From NCBI GenBank assembly GCA_015491905.1, contig WGGC01000041.1:1-64000 (forward strand): 64,000 nucleotides of DNA, in the 5' to 3' direction. Under the pieces are notes generated by a model. The model was not told the DNA's origin. It saw only the letters and a program-made list of their open reading frames with translations, and did no database searches. A program made the translations under genes and the position numbers. This document shows, piece by piece, positions 27,399 through 36,529 of this stretch. Position 1 is the first letter of the stretch. Every line of letters begins with the position of its first letter. This DNA comes from Bacteroidales bacterium. GTDB taxonomy: Bacteria; Bacteroidota; Bacteroidia; Bacteroidales; F082.

Positions 27399-27473
27399 GG
27401 GAGCTTAGCTCAGCTGGTTCAGAGCACCTGCCTTACAAGCAGGGGGTCACTGGTTCGAATCCAGTAGTTCCCA
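27399..27473 (+). tRNA. tRNA-Val (anticodon TAC)
   Basis: 75-base cloverleaf: acceptor GGGAGCT with AGTTCCC (one G-T), D-arm GCTC/GAGC, anticodon stem CCTGC/GCAGG with loop CTTACAA (anticodon TAC at 27434-27436), T-arm ACTGG/CCAGT with TTCGAAT. No encoded CCA beyond the discriminator A. It has its own promoter and terminator. Confidence 0.96.
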
Positions 27474-27477
27474 CAAA

Positions 27478-27512
27478 AAAGGATTGTTTCATTTTGAAAC
27501 GATCCTTTTTTT
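27478..27512 (+). terminator. Intrinsic terminator of tRNA-Val
   Basis: AAAGGATTGTTTC (27478-27490) pairs with GAAACGATCCTTT (27496-27508) with one wobble and a five-base loop, and runs into a T tract of seven. Confidence 0.9.
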
Positions 27513-27589
27513 ATTTTAACTGCTATATTATACTTATCTTTTGACATTATAAAATGTCGATCTTTACACAACTAATCACATCAATAAAG

Positions 27590-28681
27590 ATGAATAAAAG
27601 GAAAAGAAATTGGATAACAATCCTAGCCTTATTAATTATAAGCACTTACAATATTAATGCACATAACAATACAACTATGAAAAAAACCGGAAACCTTGAA
27701 GTTGCCACACTGGCAGGTGGTTGTTATTGGTGTATGGATGCACCGTTTGAAAAGACACCCGGAGTAATTAAGGTAATTTCCGGTTTTGCCGGAGGCCATA
27801 TAAAGAACCCTACTTACCAAGAAGTAGCTACAGGTAAAACCGGAGCAGTGGAAGCTGTTCAAATAACCTTTAACCCAACTGTAATTAGTTTTTCTGAAAT
27901 CCTAAATATTTTCTGGCGGCAATTTAACCCAACAGATGCCGGCGGATCATTTTACGACAGAGGTTCCCAATATAAATCGGTTATCTTTTATCATAATAAG
28001 ACACAAAAAGATTTGGCAGAACTTTCCAAGACAAAGTTGGAACTTTCAGGTAAGTTCAGCAAGCCAATCGTAACCAAGATTGAAAAATTCACCACTTTTT
28101 ACCCGGCATCGAGCGACCAGCAACATTACTACAAGAAGAATCCCATTCATTACGACCAATACAGAAAAGCTTCGGGTAGGGATCAGTATATCCAAAAAGT
28201 TTGGGAAAACGATGCGAAAACCTACAAAAAACCAAAACAGGAAATATTAAAAAAGAAACTTACTCCACTTCAATACCAGGTAACTCAAAACAATGCTACG
28301 GAAAGGCCTTTCAAGAATGATTACTGGAACAACAAACAGGAAGGAATTTATGTAGATGTTGTCACCGGAGAACCGTTATTCAGTTCCAACGATAAATTTG
28401 ACTCTGACTGTGGCTGGCCCAGTTTTACTCGTCCTCTCAATCCTGGTGAACTGATAAAAAAAGAAGATTCATCTTTTGGAATGCATCGTGTTGAAGTAAG
28501 AAGTAAAATAGGAAACTCTCACTTGGGACATGTTTTTGACGACGGTCCCGGACCCGACCATTTGCGTTATTGTATAAACTCTGCATCAGTTAAATTTATT
28601 CCGGTTCAGGATATGAAAAAAGAAGGATATGGAGCTTACCTCTATTTGTTTAAAGGCAAGAAAAAAGGGAACGCAAACTAA
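27590..28681 (+). CDS. msrAB: Bifunctional peptide-methionine sulfoxide reductase MsrA/MsrB, secreted
   Basis: About 363 residues from the ATG at 27590; a longer frame from 27554 would place extra residues before a clear signal peptide (MNKRKRN..., core to about 22) and lies very close to a -7-like TATCTTTTG at 27535. The MsrA domain has GGCYWC with nucleophile Cys45. The MsrB domain has [10 protein letters not shown] and the catalytic RYCINSAS near the C-terminus. The MsrB zinc CxxC pairs are absent (the usual site reads [11 protein letters not shown]), so this is a metal-free MsrB. Repairs both methionine-S- and R-sulfoxides in periplasmic or secreted proteins. Confidence 0.92.
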   Translation: MNKRKRNWITILALLIISTYNINAHNNTTMKKTGNLEVATLAGGCYWCMDAPFEKTPGVIKVISGFAGGHIKNPTYQEVATGKTGAVEAVQITFNPTVISFSEILNIFWRQFNPTDAGGSFYDRGSQYKSVIFYHNKTQKDLAELSKTKLELSGKFSKPIVTKIEKFTTFYPASSDQQHYYKKNPIHYDQYRKASGRDQYIQKVWENDAKTYKKPKQEILKKKLTPLQYQVTQNNATERPFKNDYWNNKQEGIYVDVVTGEPLFSSNDKFDSDCGWPSFTRPLNPGELIKKEDSSFGMHRVEVRSKIGNSHLGHVFDDGPGPDHLRYCINSASVKFIPVQDMKKEGYGAYLYLFKGKKKGNAN

Positions 28682-28860
28682 TTATGTCTTGACAATCAAT
28701 TTACCTAAATTTTGCTATCAAAAAAAACGATAAAAGCCTGCGGAGTATCTTTAAATCTTTCAACAACGGTTTCTTTGCAGATATATTGTTACCTGTACAA
28801 TCCTTATCTGCCTTCTATATATTTCTTAAAACAACTAAACAAAGATTAAACAATAAAACT

Positions 28861-29718
28861 TCAATTAATAAAAAAATATAAAATTCCCGGTATCCAGAAG
28901 GCAATATCACCCAAATATCTGTATAAATTTTTATTCCCGGAGTTGCCGTTTGATTTAATATTAAAAATAAAAAGTATCAATCCTAAAACTGCCAAGATAA
29001 GGTAAGCTGCTCTATAATTTGGAGCCTTTAGGAAAGTAAAAATAATAAGAGATATTGCAATAGAAAAAATCAAAAGGCTATTTACAAATTTCTCCGTATT
29101 TTGTTTTCCAAAATAAATACTAAAACTTTTGAACTTTTCCTTTTTATCGACATCGTAGTCATATATACTAGCTATCAGTCCTTCTGAAACAGCATAGATA
29201 AATAAAATAGTTATAATCATCAATACAGTTACAGGAGGAATATTATCATATTTTTCCAGCGGAATAAGCCAAATTCCACCAATATAAATTGCAGCGACCA
29301 ACATTTCTTTAAAAAAGTAGAAAAACTTCTTATTTCCTAAAAAATGGATTAGGAGTAAATAAAGACAAACAATAAAGATTAAAGTTAACCCTGAAAAAAA
29401 TATTACAGATGAGAAATACAAATAGCTAATCAAAAAAACTATAATAGAAAATAAAAATACTAAACTTAATAATAAGTTTTTATGTTTAACATGAATTTTG
29501 CGTCTAAACAAAAAGGCATTCTTTTTAAGTGAAAAACCATCTACCAAATGATCAGAAGTATAAACAATCCAAACAGCACCAGCTAAAATAAGCAGCCATA
29601 AGATATCGATAGGAATCTCTAGCACTTTGCATGCAAATAACCCCATTGAAACAGCTCCTATAACAACATCAAAGCTATATGCGGAAAAAAATTTCCAAAG
29701 CTTGTAAAAATTAATCAT
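28861..29718 (-). CDS. UbiA-like polyprenyltransferase-family membrane protein
   Basis: 285 residues, about eight membrane helices. Two acidic loops fit the UbiA superfamily: TSDHLVDG near 54-61 and ASIYDYDVDKKEK near 190. The first is shorter than the usual NDxxDxxxD, so the protein is divergent. The superfamily transfers isoprenoid chains in quinone or heme O synthesis, or makes related lipids. It follows the act operon on the same strand but a strong terminator separates them. A quinone- or heme-related role is tempting but not shown. Confidence 0.6.
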   Translation of the reverse strand: MINFYKLWKFFSAYSFDVVIGAVSMGLFACKVLEIPIDILWLLILAGAVWIVYTSDHLVDGFSLKKNAFLFRRKIHVKHKNLLLSLVFLFSIIVFLISYLYFSSVIFFSGLTLIFIVCLYLLLIHFLGNKKFFYFFKEMLVAAIYIGGIWLIPLEKYDNIPPVTVLMIITILFIYAVSEGLIASIYDYDVDKKEKFKSFSIYFGKQNTEKFVNSLLIFSIAISLIIFTFLKAPNYRAAYLILAVLGLILFIFNIKSNGNSGNKNLYRYLGDIAFWIPGILYFFIN

Positions 29719-29724
29719 AATAAT

Positions 29725-29757
29725 AAAAAAAGGAGATGGTAATTACACCCATCTCCT
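29725..29757 (-). terminator. Intrinsic terminator of the act operon
   Basis: On the minus strand AGGAGATGG pairs with CCATCTCCT (29757-29749 with 29739-29731) around a nine-base loop and runs into a T tract of at least six. It lies between actF and the UbiA-like gene. Confidence 0.9.
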
Positions 29758-29784
29758 CCTAAAAATAACTTAAATTAAAACATC

Positions 29785-30963
29785 CTAATAAAACTCTTCT
29801 ATATCTTTAAGTTCAATCGATTCTTCCAGGTATGGATGATTTCTTGGTATTAAAGGATACTTGGATAATGCATGAAGGACAACCACCAAAAATAAGCCGG
29901 CAAAACCAACAAAAGATCCTATTTCAATAAATCCTATTGACGGATGTTCCACAGTTCCCGGGAAAATAGCATTATACAATTCAATCCACTGTCCAATAAT
30001 TAAAACTCCCACGGTAATCAATAAAGCTGTAGCATTTTTTGCAAGTCTGTTCCACATCAAGAATATAAAAGGAAAGAACCAGTTAATAAAAATTTCAAGA
30101 TAAAATAAAGTAGTAAAGCCTTCCTCTCTCCGGGTAAAATAATAAACAGTCTCTTCAGGAATATTACCATACCAAATGAGTAAATATTGCATAAACCACA
30201 TATATCCCCACATAATACTTAACATAAACAAGTATTTAGAAAAATCATGACGATGCCCTTCATTTAAGAAAGGGAAATACCCATAGTGATTTGCAATAAG
30301 GACAAAAGCTAAGATTATGCTCGTTCCATGATAGAAAGCGGAGACAAAATATTTTACAGAAAATATGGTGCTAAACCAGTGTGCATCCAGAGATTCGAGC
30401 CAATCTATAGGGAAAAAGATAAAAGAAAGTCCTAATACAAAAATAAAAACCTTAGAGGTAAATTCAATTTTAGTAAAGGAAAGATTACCACCTTCAACAT
30501 CTTCTTTTAAGGATAGTTTTCTCATTCTCAAGGCGAGGAATATCAACAATCCAAATATAACAGCGGTTCTCACAATTAAGAATCCAATGTTCAAATATGG
30601 AGCTTTATGGGCAAGAATCGGATCTGAAGCCACAGCAGCACTATGCGACCAATGATAGAGGGAATGCAACCCGAAAAACAAACCTACCCATAATATTAAA
30701 GCATAAACAAGGTAAGTACCCATAGCCTGAGGTATTCTCAAAAAAGGAGAAGACCAACCTGACTGTGTAATATACTGAAGTGCCATCCAAAATAATGCTC
30801 CAAGTGAAATTGAAATAAAATAAAAATTATTTAATAAATAGTTAGCCCATGTCCTTTCAGCCTGATGAGTAGCAAATCCATATATAAAAGCAGCTAAACC
30901 AATAGCTATAAACAAAAAAAGAATAGCTTTAAAAGTTTTATTTATCTGAAGTTTATAATCCAT
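29785..30963 (-). CDS. actF: Alternative complex III membrane subunit ActF
   Basis: 392 residues, about ten membrane helices, homologous in layout to the NrfD-like ActC but shorter. It contains ActF marks such as WANYLLNNFYFISISLGALFW near the N-terminus and WGYMWFMQYLLIWYGNIPEE. Part of the quinol oxidising membrane core of alternative complex III. Last gene of the operon: 25 bases after actE and followed by a terminator. Confidence 0.92.
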   Translation of the reverse strand: MDYKLQINKTFKAILFLFIAIGLAAFIYGFATHQAERTWANYLLNNFYFISISLGALFWMALQYITQSGWSSPFLRIPQAMGTYLVYALILWVGLFFGLHSLYHWSHSAAVASDPILAHKAPYLNIGFLIVRTAVIFGLLIFLALRMRKLSLKEDVEGGNLSFTKIEFTSKVFIFVLGLSFIFFPIDWLESLDAHWFSTIFSVKYFVSAFYHGTSIILAFVLIANHYGYFPFLNEGHRHDFSKYLFMLSIMWGYMWFMQYLLIWYGNIPEETVYYFTRREEGFTTLFYLEIFINWFFPFIFLMWNRLAKNATALLITVGVLIIGQWIELYNAIFPGTVEHPSIGFIEIGSFVGFAGLFLVVVLHALSKYPLIPRNHPYLEESIELKDIEEFY

Positions 30964-30988
30964 GATATATTTTTTTTGAACCTTTCAA

Positions 30989-31573
30989 TTATTTTACTAA
31001 TTCTCTCAGATAGTTTACAATTTTCCAACGATTTTCAGGTGTAACCTGAACCCCATGAGGCCCCATCAAACCGGAAATAGACCCTTCAGTAATGATAAAA
31101 AACAAAGAACCATCTGGCATATTCTGAACGTAAGGACTTGTCAAATCTCTGGGTTTTGCCGGAAATAAGCCAGCTGTATATAAATGCCCATCGCCTTTAC
31201 CGGCAACACCGTGACAGTCCATACAAAAAATCTGATATTCCTTTTTCCCTTCGCTTAAGGTCAAAGCATTAACAGGAACAGGATTTTTTAGTTCTATTCC
31301 GGCTTTAGCCTGATCAGCAACTTTTTCAGCAATATTTTTTGGCGCAAAAGGGAAATAATTCTCTCCTCTTGACACACTACCTGCGGGAGCAGGCTGATCG
31401 GTTTGGCCATTTGGCAAAATAGGATTTGGACTATAAGCTTTATAAAACTTTGTATAGTACATATCAAAATGACCCATATAAGCATACCCGGGATTGTTTC
31501 TACTTTCTACACAAGAGGTAAAAAATAAACCGGAAATAAAAACAGACAATATAAAGAGTTTACTTTTCATCAT
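30989..31573 (-). CDS. actE: Alternative complex III monoheme cytochrome c lipoprotein ActE
   Basis: 194-residue lipoprotein (lipobox FFTSC, Cys21) with one heme-binding motif C117-x-x-C-H121 (CMDCH) and a Met in SISGLMGPHG as likely axial ligand. Anchored in the periplasmic leaflet, it accepts electrons from the ActA/ActB side of the complex and can pass them to a terminal oxidase. Eight bases after actD. Confidence 0.93.
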   Translation of the reverse strand: MMKSKLFILSVFISGLFFTSCVESRNNPGYAYMGHFDMYYTKFYKAYSPNPILPNGQTDQPAPAGSVSRGENYFPFAPKNIAEKVADQAKAGIELKNPVPVNALTLSEGKKEYQIFCMDCHGVAGKGDGHLYTAGLFPAKPRDLTSPYVQNMPDGSLFFIITEGSISGLMGPHGVQVTPENRWKIVNYLRELVK

Positions 31574-31581
31574 TACAATTT

Positions 31582-32094
31582 TTAATATTCATTAACCTCA
31601 TCAGCACCATTATCCTTCAGTAGTTTTTCCAATTCTGATTCTGAAATATTACCCATATCTTTTCTGTCGATAACTATAATAAATTTATCATCGGTAGCTC
31701 TGGTATCAGGCATTTTAGATTTAACGCCTGGCCATAAATTCTCGCGAAACTGGAGTGTTAATAATGTAAAAACCACCCCGAACAAAATAGTTAAAACAAA
31801 CATAATAACAATAAAAGATAATGAATTATGAGGTTTCCCACCAAATGTTAGTGGGTAATTTATAACAGAAGTCCAGTATAAAAATGCGAAAACAGAAATG
31901 GTTCCAATAGCACCATAAATAAAAGTAAGGTATGGAATCCTGGTCTTCATTTTTAATAATTCCCAAACTTCTTCTATAGGAAATGGAGAATATACATCCT
32001 TAACTTTCACATTATTTTTGATCAGACTTTCAACAGCATGTGTCATATCATCCGGATCATTAAAAACGCCCAAAATTTGACTTGGCTTTTCCAT
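31582..32094 (-). CDS. actD: Alternative complex III subunit ActD (DUF3341)
   Basis: 170 residues, two membrane helices (about 60-80 and 95-117) and a cytoplasmic N-terminal domain with LGVFNDPDDMTHAVESL, typical of DUF3341/ActD. It has a structural role near ActC. Eighteen bases after actC and 8 before actE. Confidence 0.92.
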   Translation of the reverse strand: MEKPSQILGVFNDPDDMTHAVESLIKNNVKVKDVYSPFPIEEVWELLKMKTRIPYLTFIYGAIGTISVFAFLYWTSVINYPLTFGGKPHNSLSFIVIMFVLTILFGVVFTLLTLQFRENLWPGVKSKMPDTRATDDKFIIVIDRKDMGNISESELEKLLKDNGADEVNEY

Positions 32095-32112
32095 TAGCGT
32101 ATATTTTTATAA

Positions 32113-33522
32113 TTATTTTTTATTTTTTTTCTTTGCTTTTAATACATCACGAAAGTCAGGTTTATCATGAGCTCCTGTTTCTTTCAAAATTCCTTTCAGT
32201 TCACTAATAGCCATCATTGGGAGGAATTTCATAAACATCAATATTCCTAAAATAAAAAAACCAATAGTCCCGACAAACACAGCAATTTCAGTAACTGAAG
32301 GAGAGTAAGAATGCCAGGTTGCCGGTAAGAATGTTTTTGATAATGAAGTAACCACAATAACGTATCTTTCATACCACATACCTATATTAATAAGAATACT
32401 AATAATAAATACAACTGTAATATTGGAACGAATTTTTTTAAACCAAAATAATTGCGGAACAATAGCATTAAAAGCAACCATTGCCCAATATTCAAAAGCA
32501 TAAGGTCCCGTAGCCCTGTTATGGAAAAAGATATACATTTCATATGGGTTATCCGAATACCATGCTACAAATATTTCAATAATATAAGCAACCCCCATAA
32601 TTAACGATACAAAAGTTAATACCCTGGCAATGGCATCTAAATGTCCTTTTGTAACATATTGTTCATAATGAAATACTTTCCTAACAATGATCATTAAAGT
32701 CATTACCATTGCAAAACCAGAGAAAATAGCTCCTACAACAAAAAACGGAGGAAATATAGTTGAGTGCCACCCCGGGAGAACGCCGGCGGCAAAATCGGTT
32801 GCAACAATAGAATGCACAGAAACAACAAGTGGTGCTGCCAGGCCTCCCATCAATAACGCTGCAGATTCAAAACGCAGCCAGCCTCTTGCAGATCCCACCC
32901 AGCCAAAGCTTAATATACCGTAAACTTTTTTCTTAATCTTTGAGACAGTACGTTCTCTAATAGTGGCGAAATCAGGAATCATTCCAATGTACCAAAACAC
33001 AAACGAAGCTGTTAAATAGGTTGAGATAGCCATAACATCCCAAAATAATGGTGAGTTAAAATTATCCCAAAGTGGACCCCTGGTATTTGGATAAGGAAAT
33101 ATAAAAAAACCATCCCAAATACGTCCCATATGAATCAAAGGAAACATACCGGCAGCAGCCACGGCAAAAATCGTCATAGCCTCTGCAGCCCTGTTAATAG
33201 ATGTTCTCCATTTTTGATGTAAAACAAGTAAAAAAATGGAAAATGCAGTTCCGGCATGTCCGATACCTATCCACCAAACAAAATTAATGATAGCCCATCC
33301 CCAGGAAACGCTGTTATTATTACCCCAAGTACCAATACCATTTACAATGGTGTTATAAAATCCCCAAACTCCCCATACCAGCATTGCGCTGGCAACAAAG
33401 GAAGCTACCCACCACCATACAGGTGTTTTATCAATTAACATTGGGCGGGTAACATCACTACTAATATCAGCATATGTTTTGTCACCTTCAATTAAAACGC
33501 CCCTTATTTTTGCATTATACAT
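32113..33522 (-). CDS. actC: Alternative complex III NrfD-like membrane subunit ActC
   Basis: 469 residues, about ten helices, of the PsrC/NrfD family. It contains NFVWWIGIGHAGTAFS and the long stretch with GMFPLIHMGR typical of ActC, where quinol is oxidised. The length fits the family. Twenty bases separate it from actB. Confidence 0.94.
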   Translation of the reverse strand: MYNAKIRGVLIEGDKTYADISSDVTRPMLIDKTPVWWWVASFVASAMLVWGVWGFYNTIVNGIGTWGNNNSVSWGWAIINFVWWIGIGHAGTAFSIFLLVLHQKWRTSINRAAEAMTIFAVAAAGMFPLIHMGRIWDGFFIFPYPNTRGPLWDNFNSPLFWDVMAISTYLTASFVFWYIGMIPDFATIRERTVSKIKKKVYGILSFGWVGSARGWLRFESAALLMGGLAAPLVVSVHSIVATDFAAGVLPGWHSTIFPPFFVVGAIFSGFAMVMTLMIIVRKVFHYEQYVTKGHLDAIARVLTFVSLIMGVAYIIEIFVAWYSDNPYEMYIFFHNRATGPYAFEYWAMVAFNAIVPQLFWFKKIRSNITVVFIISILINIGMWYERYVIVVTSLSKTFLPATWHSYSPSVTEIAVFVGTIGFFILGILMFMKFLPMMAISELKGILKETGAHDKPDFRDVLKAKKKNKK

Positions 33523-33542
33523 AATTAAGCTCTTTTATTCTG

Positions 33543-36488
33543 TTAAGCATTAATATTTCTAACTTTTGTCAAATAACTGGTAGTTGGAACAGTATGTAAC
33601 GATTCAAGTAAATGATACATTCTTTCTGTATCATTAGTTTTATTAACCTTACTATTTTTTTCCAATAAGTTACCAAACTGAATAGCATCAGTAGGACAAC
33701 TTTGCTGACAAGCTGTTTTTACTTCGCCATCTTTAAGCTCCCTATCATCAGCTTTAGCGGTAAGTTTCTTCTCTTGAATTCTTTGAACACAATAAGTACA
33801 TTTTTCTACAACCCCTCTCTGACGAACAGTAACGTCCGGATTAAGAACTAATTTACCCAATTCTGAATTTAAATTATAATCAAAACTGTTATTATTCACA
33901 TATTCATACCAATTAAATCTTCTAACTTTATATGGACAGTTATTCATGCAATAACGTGTTCCTATGCAGCGGTTATATGCAACTTGACTCAAGCCCTCTT
34001 CACTATGAGTAAGAGCGCCAACAGGACATACATTCTCACAAGGAGCATTATCGCATTGCTGACACATAACCGGCATTCTGAACACGGCAGGATTTTCAGC
34101 CATATCAGAATAATACCTGTCAACTCTTAGCCAGTGCATAATTCTGCCGTTCTTTACTTGTTCTTTTCCTACTACAGCTACATTATTTTCTGCCTGACAA
34201 GAAACAATGCAGTTATTACATCCGGTACAACTATTTAAATCGATAGACATTCCCCATCTAAAACCAGCAAATTCAGGTTTAGGATAAAGGCTAAGGTCTT
34301 CATTTTTAATAAACTCCTGATGCATTTCGTTTCCGGAAGCCGGATCTTTACGATAAGAAGATAAATCTGTTTCTCTTACTATAGGCCTACCTTCCATAAC
34401 ATGGTGAGTCTGAGTTAATGCAAGGGAATAGGTTTTGTCAGTTTTTAATATATTTATATTAGTTCCATTAAGATTTTTTCTTCCTGAGGTTATATTACTT
34501 AGTTCATAAACATTTTTTCCAATTCCATTACCTACTTTTCCGGCGGAATGATGACCATAACCGACAGCAATACCAATTGTACCTGGGGTTTGTCCCGGTT
34601 GAAGCAATACAGGAAGTTCTACCTTACCGTTAACTTTAACAACATCTTCTTGTTTTAATCCCATTTCTTTTGCCTGAGATAAAGAAATGGTAACATAATT
34701 ATCCCAGGTTGCTGTTGTAACAGGATCAGGAAGTTCCTGTAACCATGGGTTATTAGCATATCTCCCTGAACCCATAGAAACACTTTCATATAAAGCTAAT
34801 TCAATACTACTTTTCTGAGGCTTATCTGCGCTTAATTTAGTAACTTTAAATTTAAAATTTTTATTCACTTTTTCTGAAAGGCGATAAACACCATTCTGTT
34901 TTGTACTAAACCAGAATTTATCAAAACTTGAATATTCTTTCTGTCTTTTGAAAAAGTTTGATTTCCAATTATTTTCAAGGTAATCTGAAAATTTTATATC
35001 TTCTCCCATCCATGACAATAAACTATCTTGGGCTTGCCTTGTATTAAAAATAGGTCTTATAGTAGGCTGAACTACTGACAGATAACCGGCAACAGGTTCA
35101 GCATCGTTCCATGATTCCAGATAATTATTATCGGGACAAACATAATCACAAAGCTTAGACGTTTCATCCAATATTGGAGAAAAAGATATCTTTAAATCGA
35201 GATTTTTTATCGATTTGGCAAACATATCTGCATGAACACAATCATAAACAGGATTTACATTATAAAAAATAATACCGGATGCTTTACCTGATTCCATACT
35301 ACTAATAGCAGCCATCATATCCTTTTCATCACCCTGTTTTAAATTTATTGGTTTAGACAAGTCAATTGTTTTACCATAATTCCCCAATAAATTATTAATG
35401 GCATTTACAATTAATTGAATTTTTAAATCATTAGTACCTGAAACAACCAAAGATTTTCCTTTGGAATTAAGCAGGTCATTGGCAACTTTATCAACTTTAA
35501 TATCTACTTTGGGTGCGGAGTAAGAAACAGAATTTAATTTTTCAGAAAGGACATTGTACAGTTTAAGTAAAACAGCACTTTCTTCAGAAGGCCTGATCTG
35601 ATATCTATAATCTGCATTTGAACCTGTCATCGACATGTTAGTTTCAAACTGATAGAAACGAGACATGTTATTCTGAGATTTTGATAACTTTCTTCTTTTG
35701 GAGAATTGTTTTGAAAAAGTAACAGGTAATAACCAAGTGCCAAGAAAATCAGCATTAAAACCGACAATCACATCAGCTTTATCAAAGTTATAAAAAGGAA
35801 TTATAGCTTTATTAAAATTCTTTTTATTAGCTTCTCGAATAGAAGACATAGGAACTGAATCATACTGGAGCCATTTTACATTAGGAAATTTCTGAATAAA
35901 TTCACCAATTAATTTTGTGGTTGTTGGACTTATAATAGTAGAAGTCATAAATATAACCTCTTTACCCATATCTTTAAAACCATTTAGTTTCTTGGTAACT
36001 TCTTTATCTAAAGACTTCCAATCAGTTTTTTCACTATTTTTTAATGGGTTTTTTAGTCTAGCATCATCATACAAATTTAAAACTGAGGCCTGAACTCTGG
36101 CAGTGGTACCGCTCTGGGACAAAGGACAAAGTTCATTTCCTTCAATTTTTATGGGCCTGCTTTCCCTTGTTTTAACTAACACACTACAAAATTCGTCTCC
36201 GTCAAAAAAAGTAGAAGCATAAAAATTAGGCACTCCCGGAATTAAATCTTTAGGCCTGTTTAATAAAGGGATAGCTTTTCGCACGGGCATTTGGCAACTT
36301 GATACCAGTGCAACTGCACTCACAGAAAAGCCCATCATTTTCAAAAAATCACGCCTACTTGATTTCCCTTTTAATTCAGACTCATCCAAACCTTTAATTG
36401 CAAATTCCGGAGTCTTTTCATTACTAGCGACTCCTTCTTTTTGAATTTCTTTATAATTTTCAATACTTTGCCAATATATCTTTTCCAT
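33543..36488 (-). CDS. actB: Alternative complex III iron-sulfur/molybdopterin-like subunit ActB
   Basis: 981 residues. A twin-arginine motif SSRRDFLK (RR at 45-46) precedes a hydrophobic stretch, as in other ActB proteins. The first 700 residues resemble a molybdopterin oxidoreductase that has lost its cofactor. The C-terminal 250 form a four-cluster ferredoxin-like domain with CTGCNNCIVSC, CQQCDNAPCENVCP, CIGTRYCMNNCP and CTYC...CQQSCP. It conducts electrons from ActC's quinol site to the heme subunits. Confidence 0.95.
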   Translation of the reverse strand: MEKIYWQSIENYKEIQKEGVASNEKTPEFAIKGLDESELKGKSSRRDFLKMMGFSVSAVALVSSCQMPVRKAIPLLNRPKDLIPGVPNFYASTFFDGDEFCSVLVKTRESRPIKIEGNELCPLSQSGTTARVQASVLNLYDDARLKNPLKNSEKTDWKSLDKEVTKKLNGFKDMGKEVIFMTSTIISPTTTKLIGEFIQKFPNVKWLQYDSVPMSSIREANKKNFNKAIIPFYNFDKADVIVGFNADFLGTWLLPVTFSKQFSKRRKLSKSQNNMSRFYQFETNMSMTGSNADYRYQIRPSEESAVLLKLYNVLSEKLNSVSYSAPKVDIKVDKVANDLLNSKGKSLVVSGTNDLKIQLIVNAINNLLGNYGKTIDLSKPINLKQGDEKDMMAAISSMESGKASGIIFYNVNPVYDCVHADMFAKSIKNLDLKISFSPILDETSKLCDYVCPDNNYLESWNDAEPVAGYLSVVQPTIRPIFNTRQAQDSLLSWMGEDIKFSDYLENNWKSNFFKRQKEYSSFDKFWFSTKQNGVYRLSEKVNKNFKFKVTKLSADKPQKSSIELALYESVSMGSGRYANNPWLQELPDPVTTATWDNYVTISLSQAKEMGLKQEDVVKVNGKVELPVLLQPGQTPGTIGIAVGYGHHSAGKVGNGIGKNVYELSNITSGRKNLNGTNINILKTDKTYSLALTQTHHVMEGRPIVRETDLSSYRKDPASGNEMHQEFIKNEDLSLYPKPEFAGFRWGMSIDLNSCTGCNNCIVSCQAENNVAVVGKEQVKNGRIMHWLRVDRYYSDMAENPAVFRMPVMCQQCDNAPCENVCPVGALTHSEEGLSQVAYNRCIGTRYCMNNCPYKVRRFNWYEYVNNNSFDYNLNSELGKLVLNPDVTVRQRGVVEKCTYCVQRIQEKKLTAKADDRELKDGEVKTACQQSCPTDAIQFGNLLEKNSKVNKTNDTERMYHLLESLHTVPTTSYLTKVRNINA

Positions 36489-36529
36489 AATATTTAGAAA
36501 TGGAATTATTTTAATAAATTTCTTTTATT

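Noticed and set aside
28682-28860. Plus-strand open stretch after msrAB that looks like the tail of a broken gene
   Set aside because: No start codon, about 60 residues without family resemblance. I could not support a pseudogene and see nothing else in this gap.
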